A DNA stretch of 64,000 bases, taken from contig NZ_PQSU01000035.1 of assembly GCF_002920615.1 (NCBI RefSeq), positions 27,305 through 91,304 of the forward strand. Direction: 5' to 3'. The number at the start of each line of letters is the position of its first letter. Position 1 is the first letter of the stretch. A program made the translations under genes and the position numbers. Positions 37,028-44,690 of this stretch are shown piece by piece. Source of the stretch: Streptomyces sp. Ru62 (GTDB lineage Bacteria > Actinomycetota > Actinomycetes > Streptomycetales > Streptomycetaceae). The notes under the pieces were generated by a model. The model searched no databases. It saw only the letters and a program-made list of their open reading frames with translations, and had not been told where the DNA came from.

Positions 37028-37491
37028 CGCCGCAAAGGACGCGGTCCGTCGTCTCTTCCGACTCCGGCATAGGCGGTAAGCGCAAGCCGCTGACGCCCGA
37101 GGTCGAACCCATCCTCGGTAGCGAGGGGGAACGTCAGAGGGGATCCCGCACTCCCGAAGTGCCGGACTCCCCGACTCCCGAAGTGCCGGAGTTCGGCAGT
37201 TCCGGCGATCCGAAGTGGGTGACGCTGGAGCGCAAGGAGGCCCGCTTGCGGGCCGATCAGCTCTCCGACCTCGCTGACCTGCGGCGGCACGTGAACGCCC
37301 GCCGTCGGGACCGTTCGGAGATCATCACCGACAACACCCTGATCAGGGTCGCCGTCGACCTGCTGCTGCGGGGGTACGCCCACCGACTCCGCGGCGACAC
37401 CGAAGAGGACCTGCTCCATTCCGTGCTGCCGAAGCGCCGCAGCGTCCAGGCGCAGGAAGAGGTCGGTCAGGACGTGGCCGGCAGGGAATAG
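37024..37491 (+). CDS. Likely centromere-binding partner of ParA
   Basis: A 155-residue basic protein, translationally coupled to the ParA gene. Its second half (ARLRADQLSDLADLRRHV ... LIRVAVDLLLRGY) reads as a ribbon-helix-helix fold, as in small partition proteins. The first half is flexible and includes TPEVPDSPTPEVPEFGSSG, encoded by a copy of the dispersed DNA repeat (37149-37207). It would bind plasmid sites and recruit ParA. No classic ParB CTPase domain is present, so the family name is inferred from context. Confidence 0.65.
   Translation: MTPQRTRSVVSSDSGIGGKRKPLTPEVEPILGSEGERQRGSRTPEVPDSPTPEVPEFGSSGDPKWVTLERKEARLRADQLSDLADLRRHVNARRRDRSEIITDNTLIRVAVDLLLRGYAHRLRGDTEEDLLHSVLPKRRSVQAQEEVGQDVAGRE
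37149..37207. repeat. Dispersed element inside the partition partner gene
   Basis: CACTCCCGAAGTGCCGGACT and a second ACTCCCGAAGTGCCGGAGT lie in tandem, then TTCGGCAGTTCCGG. They match the intergenic elements but are read in frame as PEVPDS and PEVPEF. Confidence 0.55.
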
Positions 37492-37527
37492 TCTGGGACT
37501 TCGGGACTCCCTGAGTCTGTAATTCAG
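37491..37527. repeat. Dispersed element after the partition pair
   Basis: CTGGGACTTCGGGACTCC and GAGTCTGTAATTCAG immediately follow the stop codon. It could also end transcription of the par operon. Confidence 0.55.
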
Positions 37528-37563
37528 CCAACGGGTGCGGTTCGCGTCAACCGCACCCGTTCG

Positions 37564-37619
37564 TTGTGTCGACACAATGAAGTTCCAGTACGCTGCCGCC
37601 ATTCGTTGTTCCGGCACAA
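37564..37619. promoter_or_regulatory. Paired palindromic operator, TTGT-N6-ACAA type
   Basis: TTGTGTCGACACAA (37564-37577) is a perfect palindrome and TTGTTCCGGCACAA (37606-37619) a near copy. Centres are 42 bp apart, four helical turns. They lie just upstream of the HTH gene at 37634, and the same pair with the same spacing recurs at 63790-63845. Confidence 0.7.
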
Positions 37620-37633
37620 CGGGAGGATTCCGG

Positions 37634-38017
37634 GTGGACAACGTCGACATGATGGCCGAGCAGATCGCCGATCTGCTCCGGCGGGCCGACGCCGAGGGGA
37701 CGGCTGCCGCTGAGCGTGTGCAACTGCTCGCCACGGCGATCGGCCTCGCGGTCGATCCCCTGCAGCAGCTCGAACTGATGATGCTCATCGCCGACACGGC
37801 GGGCCGTGCTGCACGCGACGCCGCCGGCCGCGCCCTGCGCGGTGAGGGCCGACCCGACGGCAAGGCCGCAACCTGGACGGAGATCGCCGCCGCCGCCCAC
37901 CTGTCGAAGGACACCGCCTTCCGCCAGTATCACGGCGGCACCGCACTGTCGTGGTCCCCCGCGGCCCGCGGTGTACGGCAGGCCGTGCGGCGTCCCGCCC
38001 CCGGGGAGGCACGCTGA
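37634..38017 (+). CDS. HTH regulator, probable ligand of TTGT-N6-ACAA sites
   Basis: GTG 37634 follows GGGAGGA. The 127-residue protein is helical, with a C-terminal HTH (ATWTEIAAAAHLSKDTAFRQY) like those of the 7366 and 10260 products. Its paired palindromes lie 15-70 bases upstream, so it probably represses its own promoter and, through the identical pair at 63.8 kb, a second locus. Its stop overlaps the next start as TGATG. DNA target assignment is inference from position. Confidence 0.65.
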   Translation: MDNVDMMAEQIADLLRRADAEGTAAAERVQLLATAIGLAVDPLQQLELMMLIADTAGRAARDAAGRALRGEGRPDGKAATWTEIAAAAHLSKDTAFRQYHGGTALSWSPAARGVRQAVRRPAPGEAR

Positions 38018-39237
38018 TGCCGGTCGACCGGAGCCTCAAGGGGCCCGAACTGCTGCTCGCGGCCGCCGCCGAAGTGCGATCCCGAGGGGAGATCTCCGAG
38101 GCCCGCAGCCGCCAGGTGCGATGGGTCGCAGGTGAGTACGGCCGCGCCCTCGCTCATCCCGACCACCCGCTCGACATCGACACCGAGGCGGGCCCGCTGT
38201 TCCGCCGCGACGCCGTCGACGCCTACCTCGACCTCGCGGGCCGCGGTGTGCTGCGGGTGCGCCAGGCCGCCGCGCCAGCCAGCGGCGACCACTCGCGTCA
38301 GATCCGCATCGAGGTCCTGGCACTCCTGGCGAAGGCGGCCGGGGTGTACGCCGACCTGCCGCCGCAGCCCGACCCCGCCCGCAAGCAGCCTGTGCCCAAG
38401 CGAGCCCGCTCCCTGTTGCGGTCCTCCCTGGAGGAGGCCGCCGACCAGGCCGCCCTGCCCGGGCAGATCCGGATGCTCGCCATCGGCGCGATGGTCGCCG
38501 ACACCGGGGCCCGCTCCGGCGAGGCCTGCGCGTGGCGGATCGACGACCTGGCCCCGTCGCTCGAAGAGGTCCGGACCGTGCGCAGGCCCCAGGGGTGGAG
38601 CGAGGCAGAGGCCTACGTCGAGCTGATCACCCTGTCAGGGCTGTCCCGGGCCGCCCTGCGTCGCTGGCTCATCGAGCGGCATGCGCTTCTGGAGCGAGTG
38701 CAGGGCTCCGCGTCGGCGCTGTGGGTGAGCCTGCACGCCAATCACCGTGCCGACCATGCCATCCCGGCCGGCACGCCCCTGGAGACGCGCGGCCTGTACC
38801 GCGCTTGGACCCGGGCCGTCGAGCAGACCAACCAGCAAATGGCCGGTGAACCCTCGTGGGTCCCCCTGCCTACCCGCATGGAACAGCTGCGCCGCGGCGT
38901 CAGCCCGAAGGCCTCACCGGCGCCCCGGCAGCCCGACGCTGAACTGGCGGTCGTCCTCCTGGACGACGTCGCCGCGTGCGGCCGCGCCCTCGCCGCGGTG
39001 CGGCGCTCCGGTGAGCCGGACACCACCGAAGAACTCGAAGCCCGGCTCGCCTGCCGCAAGGCCCTGCGGGCGGCGTGGGCCGAAGGGATCGAGCACGCGA
39101 TGCAGCTGTCCGCGCTCGTCGACGCGGGCCTGACCGACACCGCCGATCTGACGGCCGCCGGGTGGGAACCCGCCCTGCTCGACGCGGTCGAGCGCGCCGC
39201 CGGGTGGGGGCGCCCCTCCAAGGCCAAAACCGTCTGA
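38017..39237 (+). CDS. Tyrosine-recombinase-like protein, probably degenerate
   Basis: A 406-residue protein coupled to the HTH gene. MVADTGARSGEACAWRIDDL near residue 165 resembles the first catalytic-arginine box of tyrosine recombinases, and a strand-helix pattern follows. I cannot find the HxxR box or the nucleophilic tyrosine near the end; the last 100 residues are an Ala-rich helical extension. It may be an inactive recombinase fold used for DNA binding, or an unrelated helical protein. No attachment site or tRNA gene is nearby. Confidence 0.45.
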   Translation: MPVDRSLKGPELLLAAAAEVRSRGEISEARSRQVRWVAGEYGRALAHPDHPLDIDTEAGPLFRRDAVDAYLDLAGRGVLRVRQAAAPASGDHSRQIRIEVLALLAKAAGVYADLPPQPDPARKQPVPKRARSLLRSSLEEAADQAALPGQIRMLAIGAMVADTGARSGEACAWRIDDLAPSLEEVRTVRRPQGWSEAEAYVELITLSGLSRAALRRWLIERHALLERVQGSASALWVSLHANHRADHAIPAGTPLETRGLYRAWTRAVEQTNQQMAGEPSWVPLPTRMEQLRRGVSPKASPAPRQPDAELAVVLLDDVAACGRALAAVRRSGEPDTTEELEARLACRKALRAAWAEGIEHAMQLSALVDAGLTDTADLTAAGWEPALLDAVERAAGWGRPSKAKTV

Positions 39238-39256
39238 CCAGCACCACACATCACCA

Positions 39257-39310
39257 GAGTCCCGGAGTAGCAGACTCCGGGACTCACATATTCCGGCACT
39301 CCGGGAGGCC
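39257..39310. repeat. Dispersed palindromic element
   Basis: GAGTCCCGGAGT (39257-39268) and ACTCCGGGACTC (39274-39285) are perfect 12-base arms with a five-base loop, followed by TTCCGGCACTCCGGGAG. It can double as terminator of the 37634-39237 operon. Confidence 0.65.
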
Positions 39311-39395
39311 CGGGCTGCACCCGACCCGCTGGGCCGTTCGTTGTACCCGGCGCAGGCCGGGTGACCTCGCCCGGCGGGAGGCGAGAGGAACCAGC

Positions 39396-40037
39396 ATGAC
39401 CACCATCGACCCGTGCGCCGAGCTGAAGGCACGCATCGCGGAGATCAAGGAGCGGTTCGCCGTCGAGTCGGTGGACGCCACGGTGACCGTCCGGCGTGAC
39501 GACGGCCTCTACCGGCACCTGGAGGTCAACATGCCGAAGTCCTCCGCGTACTGGTGCGAGGTGATGACCTGGCCCGGCGCCCTCGCGATCACCGGGCACA
39601 CCGGCAGCCACGTCTTCCGCCGCGACGACGACATGATCGCCTTCTTCCGGCAGTGCATGGTTCCTCACGGACCCGCGTGGGACGTCGACACTCGCTACTG
39701 GGCGGAGAAGGTCCAGCCTCATGGCGAACGGAACGTCCAGGCGTACGCCGAGGACCGGGTGCGGGCCTACATCAAGCAGGCCGCCGAGGAGGGCGAGGCC
39801 TCCCACCCGGGTCTGGTCGACGAGGTCGAGGAGGAGCTGTTCTCCCGCTACAGCCGCGCCGACCTGGAGACCGAGGCGGGCGCCAAGGCCGCCCTCGCCG
39901 CGTTCGAGTTCGACGGCTTCCGATTCGACACCACCGGGTGGGAGTTTACCGAGTACGACTACTGGTTCATCTACACCTGCCAGGTCATCGCCTGGACCGT
40001 GGCCCAATACGACGCGCGGGTCCCGGTCGCCGCCTGA
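39396..40037 (+). CDS. Hypothetical protein
   Basis: A 213-residue soluble protein. The ATG follows GGGAGGCGAGAGGA. It is acidic, with an amphipathic centre (RVRAYIKQAAEEGEASHPGLVDEVEEELF) and aromatic patches near the end (GWEFTEYDYWFIYTCQVIAW). No known motif. It is a single-gene unit between a dispersed palindrome and a strong terminator. Confidence 0.65.
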   Translation: MTTIDPCAELKARIAEIKERFAVESVDATVTVRRDDGLYRHLEVNMPKSSAYWCEVMTWPGALAITGHTGSHVFRRDDDMIAFFRQCMVPHGPAWDVDTRYWAEKVQPHGERNVQAYAEDRVRAYIKQAAEEGEASHPGLVDEVEEELFSRYSRADLETEAGAKAALAAFEFDGFRFDTTGWEFTEYDYWFIYTCQVIAWTVAQYDARVPVAA

Positions 40038-40065
40038 CCCCGGCCGCGACCCCGCGCGACATGGA

Positions 40066-40111
40066 GAAGCCCCCGGCGGCGCTCGGTGCAGGAGCAGCCG
40101 CCGGGGGCTTC
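40066..40111. terminator. Strong bidirectional terminator
   Basis: GAAGCCCCCGGCGGC (40066-40080) and GCCGCCGGGGGCTTC (40097-40111) form a perfect 15-bp stem between convergent genes. Confidence 0.85.
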
Positions 40112-40153
40112 ATACGTCGCCCGGGCCCACGGGGGGAGGCGCCGGAGGACGGC

Positions 40154-40564
40154 TCAGGAGGACGCGGCGGCCGCCGCTTCGTCGGCCGGAGCGGCCGCGG
40201 ACTGGAGCCGGTCCAAGCGCTCGTACAGCGCGCGGATCAGCCGGGCCCGGATGTGCACCCCGTTCAGGCTCGTGCACGGCTGCGACAGGCGGCCGTCGGC
40301 CTCTTGCAGGATCAGCTCAGCGAACAGCCGGCGGCCGTCGTTCTCGGGCAGCCGGGCCGTGCAGCGGCGCACCTCGTCGGCGACCACCCGCGCCGCCCCG
40401 GCGAGCAGGTGGCCGATCGCCGCGACGTCGTCGGCCGGCACGTCCAGCGGGGAGGACCACGCCAGCGCCGTACGCACCACCTGCTCGTGCACCTCGCGGT
40501 CGGGCGGGAGTTCCGCCGTGAGACGGCCCTGCGGGTCGTACAGGACGTGGTGGGTGCTGGTCAT
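40154..40564 (-). CDS. Hypothetical protein
   Basis: A 136-residue, mostly helical acidic protein (MTSTHHVLYDPQGRLTAELP at the start). Its ATG overlaps the stop of the upstream gene (ATGA), so the two form an operon. A likely leucine-rich helix (IRARLIRALYERLDRLQSA) lies near the end. Family not recognised. Confidence 0.6.
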   Translation of the reverse strand: MTSTHHVLYDPQGRLTAELPPDREVHEQVVRTALAWSSPLDVPADDVAAIGHLLAGAARVVADEVRRCTARLPENDGRRLFAELILQEADGRLSQPCTSLNGVHIRARLIRALYERLDRLQSAAAPADEAAAAASS

Positions 40565-41025
40565 GACGTGGCCGCCTCCTGGTGGTCGCGGGCCAGGGCT
40601 CGCAGATGGTGGGTGAGTCGGTCGGGGTGGATCAGCGGCGGGGTGTTCTCGCGCGGCGGACTGACCCAGTGGGCCACCGGGCTGCCGTGCTGGCCGGCGG
40701 GCATCAGCAGCTGGAAGCCGTCGCTGAGGACGCGCACGCCGGGAAGACCGGCGGCCGCCTGGCCGGTGCCCGGGGGCACCAGGACGTACAGCTGGTCGCG
40801 CAGGTGGTCGGCGAGCACCGGGTAGCCGTGGCGCGGCCCCACCCGCATGGCGACTAGCGCGTCCAGGCCGCGCGATATCGGGGAGACGGCCACTGCGTCC
40901 CAGGTGCGGCCGCACGCCACCCAGCGGGTGCGGCCGTCACCGCGCACCCACTGCGCACGGAGCCGCCCGGAAGGCTGTGCGAGCCGGTGCCACGTCGAGG
41001 TGGAGGGCTTGGCGGACTTGGCCAT
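40561..41025 (-). CDS. Prim-pol-like hypothetical protein
   Basis: The 154-residue product includes WDAVAVSPISRGLDALVAM, GYPVLADHLRDQLYVLVPPG and GVRVLSDGFQLLMPAGQHGS, a pattern I associate with a short stretch of Streptomyces bifunctional primase-polymerase N-terminal domains. It lacks a visible catalytic triad and is much shorter, so an active primase is unlikely. It starts divergently from the XRE regulator gene, sharing the control region with the palindrome at 41057-41079. Confidence 0.45.
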   Translation of the reverse strand: MAKSAKPSTSTWHRLAQPSGRLRAQWVRGDGRTRWVACGRTWDAVAVSPISRGLDALVAMRVGPRHGYPVLADHLRDQLYVLVPPGTGQAAAGLPGVRVLSDGFQLLMPAGQHGSPVAHWVSPPRENTPPLIHPDRLTHHLRALARDHQEAATS

Positions 41026-41056
41026 GTCCCGACCCTACGGACGGTATACACGACAT

Positions 41057-41079
41057 AACCCACGCGAAGTGCGTGGGTT
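41057..41079. promoter_or_regulatory. Operator-like palindrome before the XRE gene
   Basis: AACCCACGC (41057-41065) and GCGTGGGTT (41071-41079) are perfect 9-base arms around GAAGT. GGTATACA upstream (about 41043-41050) may be a -10 region. It likely serves as operator of the XRE regulator or as a leader hairpin. Confidence 0.55.
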
Positions 41080-41102
41080 GTCGACTCCGTCCCGGAGCGT
41101 TC

Positions 41103-42341
41103 ATGGACCGCATCCAGTTCGGCCGCCGCGTCGCTTACTGGCGAGGACGCCGCCGCCTGTCCCAGCAGGAATTAGCCTCCCTGATGCAGCGCTCTCTGCG
41201 CTGGGTCGAGGACCTGGAGGGCGGCCGCCGCCAGGCCGACCCGAACCTGTCGGTGGTCACCGAGATCGCCTCCCGGTTGAACGTCACGGTGGACCGGCTG
41301 CTGTACGGCCCGGTCGCGCTGTGCCCGGCCGACACTGAGATCGAGGCCGTGCGTGCCGTCCTGCAGCGCCACGACGTCATCACCGGCCGCACCGACGCCG
41401 GCGACACCGAACCGATCTCCGTCGCCGCCCTGCGCCGCGCCCTCATGTACGCCCGCACCGGGTTCCAGGCCGGTCACTTCGCCAAGCTCGGCACGCAGAT
41501 CCCCGCGCTCCTGGTCGACGCGACCCGGGCTGCCGAACGCCATCAGGGCGAGGATCAGCAGGAGGCGTTCCGGCTGCTGTCGCTGTCCCTGGAGCTGACC
41601 GAGGCGGCCGCCATCAAGTGGGGCGACACCGAACTGGCCGTGGTCGCCGGACACCGCGCGGTCGCGGCCGCCGAACGCTCCGAGGACCCCGTCATCATGG
41701 CCAGCGCCGCCCGGCACCTGGCGGACGCGATGACCAGCCACGGCCAGGCCAAGGCCGCCGTGGCGTTCGCCACCGCGGCCGCCGAACGCCTGCGCCCGGA
41801 GCTGCTGCGCCGCGGCTCGCTGGGGCTGAGCGTGCTCGGGATGCTTTTCCTCAAGGCCGCTCTCGCGCAGGCCGCCGTCGCCGAGGCGGACGACCATAGT
41901 CCCGACGCGGCGGCTCGGGCCGTGCCCGTGTTCCTGGACGAGGCCGACGAGTACGCCGCCCAGCTCGGGGCCGACGGCAACGAGCTGTGGACCTCGTTCG
42001 GCGCGACGAACTGCGGGCTGTACCGGGTCGCCGCCCACGTCCAGCTCTGCGCCGGCGCCGATGCCGTGGCCGTCGCCAAGGAGATCCCGGCCGCCGGGCT
42101 GGAGGCCCTGCCCCGCGAGCGGCGCGCACATCTGCTGACCGACCGGGCCCGGGCCGAGACGCAGGCCGGGATGCGCGAGGAGGCCGTCGCCACGCTGCTG
42201 GAGGCCGAGGCACTCGCCCCCGAGGAGGTCGTGTGCCGCCCCCGCACCAAGGCGCTCGTCGAGGACCTGCGGCTGCTGGGCGCGGGCAGCGCCGAGGGGC
42301 GCTTGCGCAGCCTCGCCGAGCGCTGTGGACTGCCCCGGTGA
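41103..42341 (+). CDS. XRE-family regulator with TPR-like domain
   Basis: The 412-residue protein has an XRE HTH at residues 3-60 (FGRRVAYWRGRRRLSQQELA...RWVEDLEGGRR). It is followed by about 330 residues of Ala-rich helical repeats of the TPR type that may sense a partner or ligand. Codon 24 is TTA (41172-41174), so expression may depend on the bldA tRNA. Its stop overlaps the next start as GTGA; XRE-TPR regulators coupled to a flavoprotein gene are frequent in Streptomyces. Regulation of its own promoter through the 41057 palindrome is inferred. Confidence 0.85.
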   Translation: MDRIQFGRRVAYWRGRRRLSQQELASLMQRSLRWVEDLEGGRRQADPNLSVVTEIASRLNVTVDRLLYGPVALCPADTEIEAVRAVLQRHDVITGRTDAGDTEPISVAALRRALMYARTGFQAGHFAKLGTQIPALLVDATRAAERHQGEDQQEAFRLLSLSLELTEAAAIKWGDTELAVVAGHRAVAAAERSEDPVIMASAARHLADAMTSHGQAKAAVAFATAAAERLRPELLRRGSLGLSVLGMLFLKAALAQAAVAEADDHSPDAAARAVPVFLDEADEYAAQLGADGNELWTSFGATNCGLYRVAAHVQLCAGADAVAVAKEIPAAGLEALPRERRAHLLTDRARAETQAGMREEAVATLLEAEALAPEEVVCRPRTKALVEDLRLLGAGSAEGRLRSLAERCGLPR

Positions 42342-42880
42342 CCACGAACCGCACTCTGTACGTCATCGCCTGCGCCGCGCCGCCCGCCCGGCGCCTGTCC
42401 GTGCCGATCAAGGCAGCCCAGCGGGCCGGATGGGACGTCTGCTTGATCCTCACGCCGTCCGCCCACCGGTGGCTCACCGAGGACGCCGAGGGCGAGATCG
42501 AGGCCCTGGAGCAGCTGACCGGGCACCCCGTGCGCCACCAGTACAAGCTGCCCAGCCAGCCCGATGTGCTGCCGCCGCCGGACGCGATGCTCGTCGCCCC
42601 GCTCACCAACAACACCCTGGCGAAGTGGGCGACCGCCGTCTCCGACACCCTCGCCCTCGGCCTGATCACCGAGGGCATCGCGCTCGTGCCGATCGTCGCC
42701 CTGCCCCACTTCAACGACGCCCAGGCCGCCCACCCGGCCGTCCAGCGGCACGTCGCCTTCCTGCGCGAGGCGGGCGTGACCGTTCTGCTCGGGGAGGGCG
42801 GGTTCACCCCGCACAAGCCCAAGCACGGCAACCTGGACGCCTACCCGTGGCAGGCCGCGATCGACGCCCTACCAGCCTGA
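42338..42880 (+). CDS. HFCD-type flavoprotein
   Basis: A 180-residue protein with a Rossmann-like start (RTLYVIACAAPPARRLSVPI), VCLILTPSAHRW, and the region APLTNNTLAKWATAVSDTLA, all typical of the homo-oligomeric flavin-containing Cys decarboxylase family (PPC decarboxylase/EpiD-like). It would bind FMN. Whether it decarboxylates a substrate or acts as a partner of the coupled XRE regulator is unknown. GTG start overlapping the XRE stop. Confidence 0.75.
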   Translation: MTTNRTLYVIACAAPPARRLSVPIKAAQRAGWDVCLILTPSAHRWLTEDAEGEIEALEQLTGHPVRHQYKLPSQPDVLPPPDAMLVAPLTNNTLAKWATAVSDTLALGLITEGIALVPIVALPHFNDAQAAHPAVQRHVAFLREAGVTVLLGEGGFTPHKPKHGNLDAYPWQAAIDALPA

Positions 42881-42900
42881 CCAGCAGCGACCCGCCCTGA

Positions 42901-42960
42901 GTCCGTAAGTGCCGGAGTCCCGTTACACCGAAGTCCCGGAGTCACAGACTTCGGGACTTC
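42901..42960. repeat. Dispersed palindromic element, fullest copy
   Basis: GTCCGTAAGTGCCGGAGTCC is followed by arms GAAGTCCCGGAGTC (42930-42943) and GACTTCGGGACTTC (42947-42960) with a three-base loop and one G-T pair. It lies just after the flavoprotein gene and may also terminate transcription. Confidence 0.65.
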
Positions 42961-42980
42961 TGCTTCCTGAGCCGACCACG

Positions 42981-43181
42981 TCAGCCGAGGTCGTCGAAGT
43001 CGTCGGCGGGGTGCGGGGTGACGTGCTTGCAGTAGTGGCAGACCGCCCCGTCCTGGCGGTCGACGGTGGAGCCGCAGCAGCGGGGGCACTCGCCCCCTTC
43101 GAGCACCGGCCCCGTGCCGCGCGCACAGCCCGGGCACACGTGGCCGGCGGCGTCGTCGGCCCGCCAGCCCGCGGCCGCCAA
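42981..43181 (-). CDS. Zinc-ribbon fragment, possible remnant
   Basis: The frame encodes GHVCPGC, GECPRCCGS and AVCHYCKHVTPHPADDFDDLG, three CxxC pairs of a zinc-ribbon tail with good codon bias. No ATG or GTG with a ribosome site begins it; TTG 43181 is the nearest possible start. It may be the C-terminal remnant of a longer gene whose upstream part has decayed. Confidence 0.3.
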   Translation of the reverse strand: MAAAGWRADDAAGHVCPGCARGTGPVLEGGECPRCCGSTVDRQDGAVCHYCKHVTPHPADDFDDLG

Positions 43182-43559
43182 CAGGCGTGTGCGGCGCCGC
43201 CGGCGAGGCCACCTGGACGACGCCCGGCAGGGGAGGGCAGGGGCCGCGCACCTGTGGAACCGCTCGTCACGCCTGCCACAGAACACCGCCGAGAACACCC
43301 CTGGACGGCGCCAGGAGCGCCGATCCCGGCATGGAGGTCCCGGAGTGCCGATCAAGCCCTGAGGGCCGCACAGGGACGCTTAGGGACGCGTCGACCCCCT
43401 CTTGTGGTTGCCGCCCGTAGGGCGTCCGCTGTCTCATCGGTGGAGCCGGGGGCGCCGGTGGCGCCCCCGGCGGAGCCGATTGGGCTGTGTTGAGTCGCCC
43501 CGAAGGGGCGTCCCCTCTATGGGTTGACCTGCACGTATGCACTCAGGTCAGCCACCCAC

Positions 43560-43643
43560 GGCGCGGGCCCGTCATCACCTCAGCCACGGCGATGCCGTCA
43601 CCCCGGCACCGGCCTTCACCCAAGCGGGTGACGGGCCCGCGCC
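43560..43643. repeat. Inverted repeat, 15-base arms
   Basis: GGCGCGGGCCCGTCA (43560-43574) pairs perfectly with TGACGGGCCCGCGCC (43629-43643); smaller hairpins lie in the loop. Confidence 0.7.
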
Positions 43644-43655
43644 TCTCTCTTCTAA

Positions 43656-43858
43656 CCCCTAACAGGCCCTTGCGCTCTTGACCAGTGGTGGTGGGTCGCT
43701 CCGCCCGCCTTCAACCTGCGGCCTCCATCGTGGTTGCGGCTCCGACCTGCGCTTTCAGCGTCGGGAGGTCACCTCCGGCCACGGCGGTGAGGCTGGAAGT
43801 AACGCCTGTACCGGGGGAGAAGGGGGACGCGAACGGCGGGCGCAAGGGCCTGTTAGGG
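43656..43858. repeat. Inverted repeat, 19-base arms
   Basis: CCCCTAACAGGCCCTTGCG (43656-43674) is repeated perfectly inverted at 43840-43858, about 165 bases away. Arms this long and perfect with such separation look like recognition sites rather than a terminator. Confidence 0.7.
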
Positions 43859-44070
43859 GAACGGGGCAGCCGCCCACCCCGGCCTGCCCTGCGACTGAGC
43901 TTGTGGTGACCACTGGCCGGCCAGGGGCTCTCTTCGGGGAGGAGGGAACTGTCTGGCGCCGTGGCGCCATCGATCGCGGCGAAGCCGCCCTCGTGCTCGC
44001 GCGCCCACTACAGGTAGTTGGCCTACGGCGTTCAGCGGCGCATACGCGCCGCAAGGCGCACAACCCCGAT

Positions 44071-44100
44071 CTTGGTACCGATGACCTTGGTACCGATGAC
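44071..44100. repeat. Tandem 15-bp repeat
   Basis: CTTGGTACCGATGAC occurs at 44071-44085 and again at 44086-44100, followed by a partial third copy (CTTGGT). Confidence 0.75.
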
Positions 44101-44116
44101 CTTGGTTTCGTTTTGC

Positions 44117-44198
44117 GGTGTCGTTTGGGCTCCCTTGGGAGGTGTCGTTTCGGCGTCTCCGGGAGGTGTCGTTTCCGCGCCTTCGGGAGGTGTCGTTT
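44117..44198. repeat. Four iterons with 24-bp period
   Basis: GGTGTCGTTT starts at 44117, 44141, 44165 and 44189, exactly 24 bp apart; the unit is roughly GGGAGGTGTCGTTTCCGCGC plus four bases. Iterons beside a replication-like gene usually bind the initiator. A period divisible by three also leaves frames open on both strands (minus-strand AETTPPEG repeats), so a coding repeat is the alternative. Confidence 0.6.
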
Positions 44199-44244
44199 CC
44201 GCGACCTCCGGAGGTAGCTCTAACGCAACCCTCGAAGTGACCTG

Positions 44245-44287
44245 CGGTTTTTCAGGTCGATGGGCGAAAACTGGGCCTGAAAAACCG
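44245..44287. repeat. Inverted repeat, 12-base arms, T/A-rich
   Basis: CGGTTTTTCAGG (44245-44256) and CCTGAAAAACCG (44276-44287) are perfect arms around a 19-base loop, the most AT-rich spot of the segment; it could be a melting site or a transcript terminator. Confidence 0.65.
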
Positions 44288-44690
44288 TGGATCGGGCGGT
44301 GCTGGTTCAGGTCATCGGCCCTCTGGTCCCACCCGGTCACTCCCCGGCCGGCGGCAGCTCCGGCGGGCCAGGCGTCGGGAACCAGTAGGCGGCAGGCCTG
44401 TGGAAGTCGTCGGCGGTCGCGAGCATGGCCATCATGGATGGCGCTCACAGCGTCCTTGTCTCCGTCGACGCCGCACGGCGGTGTGTGGGCACACGACGAC
44501 GCCCCGTCGGAGGGTGCCCGCGGAGCGAAGGCGGAACAGGGTGGGTCAGCAGTTCGCTGACACGTGGTGGGATCGCGGCAACGATCGCCACGGCACGCCA
44601 AAATCCCGGTCCGCCCTGGCGATCCAGGGGAACCGGGTCTCGGGACAGCAGGGGGCGAAGGGGAGGACCCGCAGGCCCTCCCCCGTCCCG

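Larger units (their letters stand above)
43230..44690. other. Gene-poor repeat-rich segment, candidate origin
   Basis: About 1.4 kb without convincing genes, ending at the 3' end of the Rep-like gene. It holds three inverted repeats with long arms (43560-43643, 43656-43858, 44245-44287), a tandem 15-bp repeat and four 24-bp iterons. Base composition is locally less GC-rich. The combination next to a DNA-binding, replication-like gene suggests a replication origin. Confidence 0.5.

Noticed and set aside
38017..39237. Active integrase of an integrative element
   Set aside because: Only the first arginine box is suggestive; no HxxR or catalytic tyrosine, no tRNA gene and no attachment-site repeat are visible.
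40561..41025. Functional primase-polymerase
   Set aside because: Too short and no catalytic acidic motif; the resemblance covers one strand-rich stretch only.
43656..43858. Insertion sequence bounded by the 19-base inverted repeats
   Set aside because: Only about 165 bases lie between the arms, with no transposase frame and no visible target duplication.
44018..44560. Open frames on both strands across the iteron segment (repeating GGVVSA or AETTPPEG peptides)
   Set aside because: The 24-bp period is a multiple of three, which keeps frames open; neither frame has a good ribosome site or a folded-protein pattern, so I treat the segment as non-coding with low certainty.
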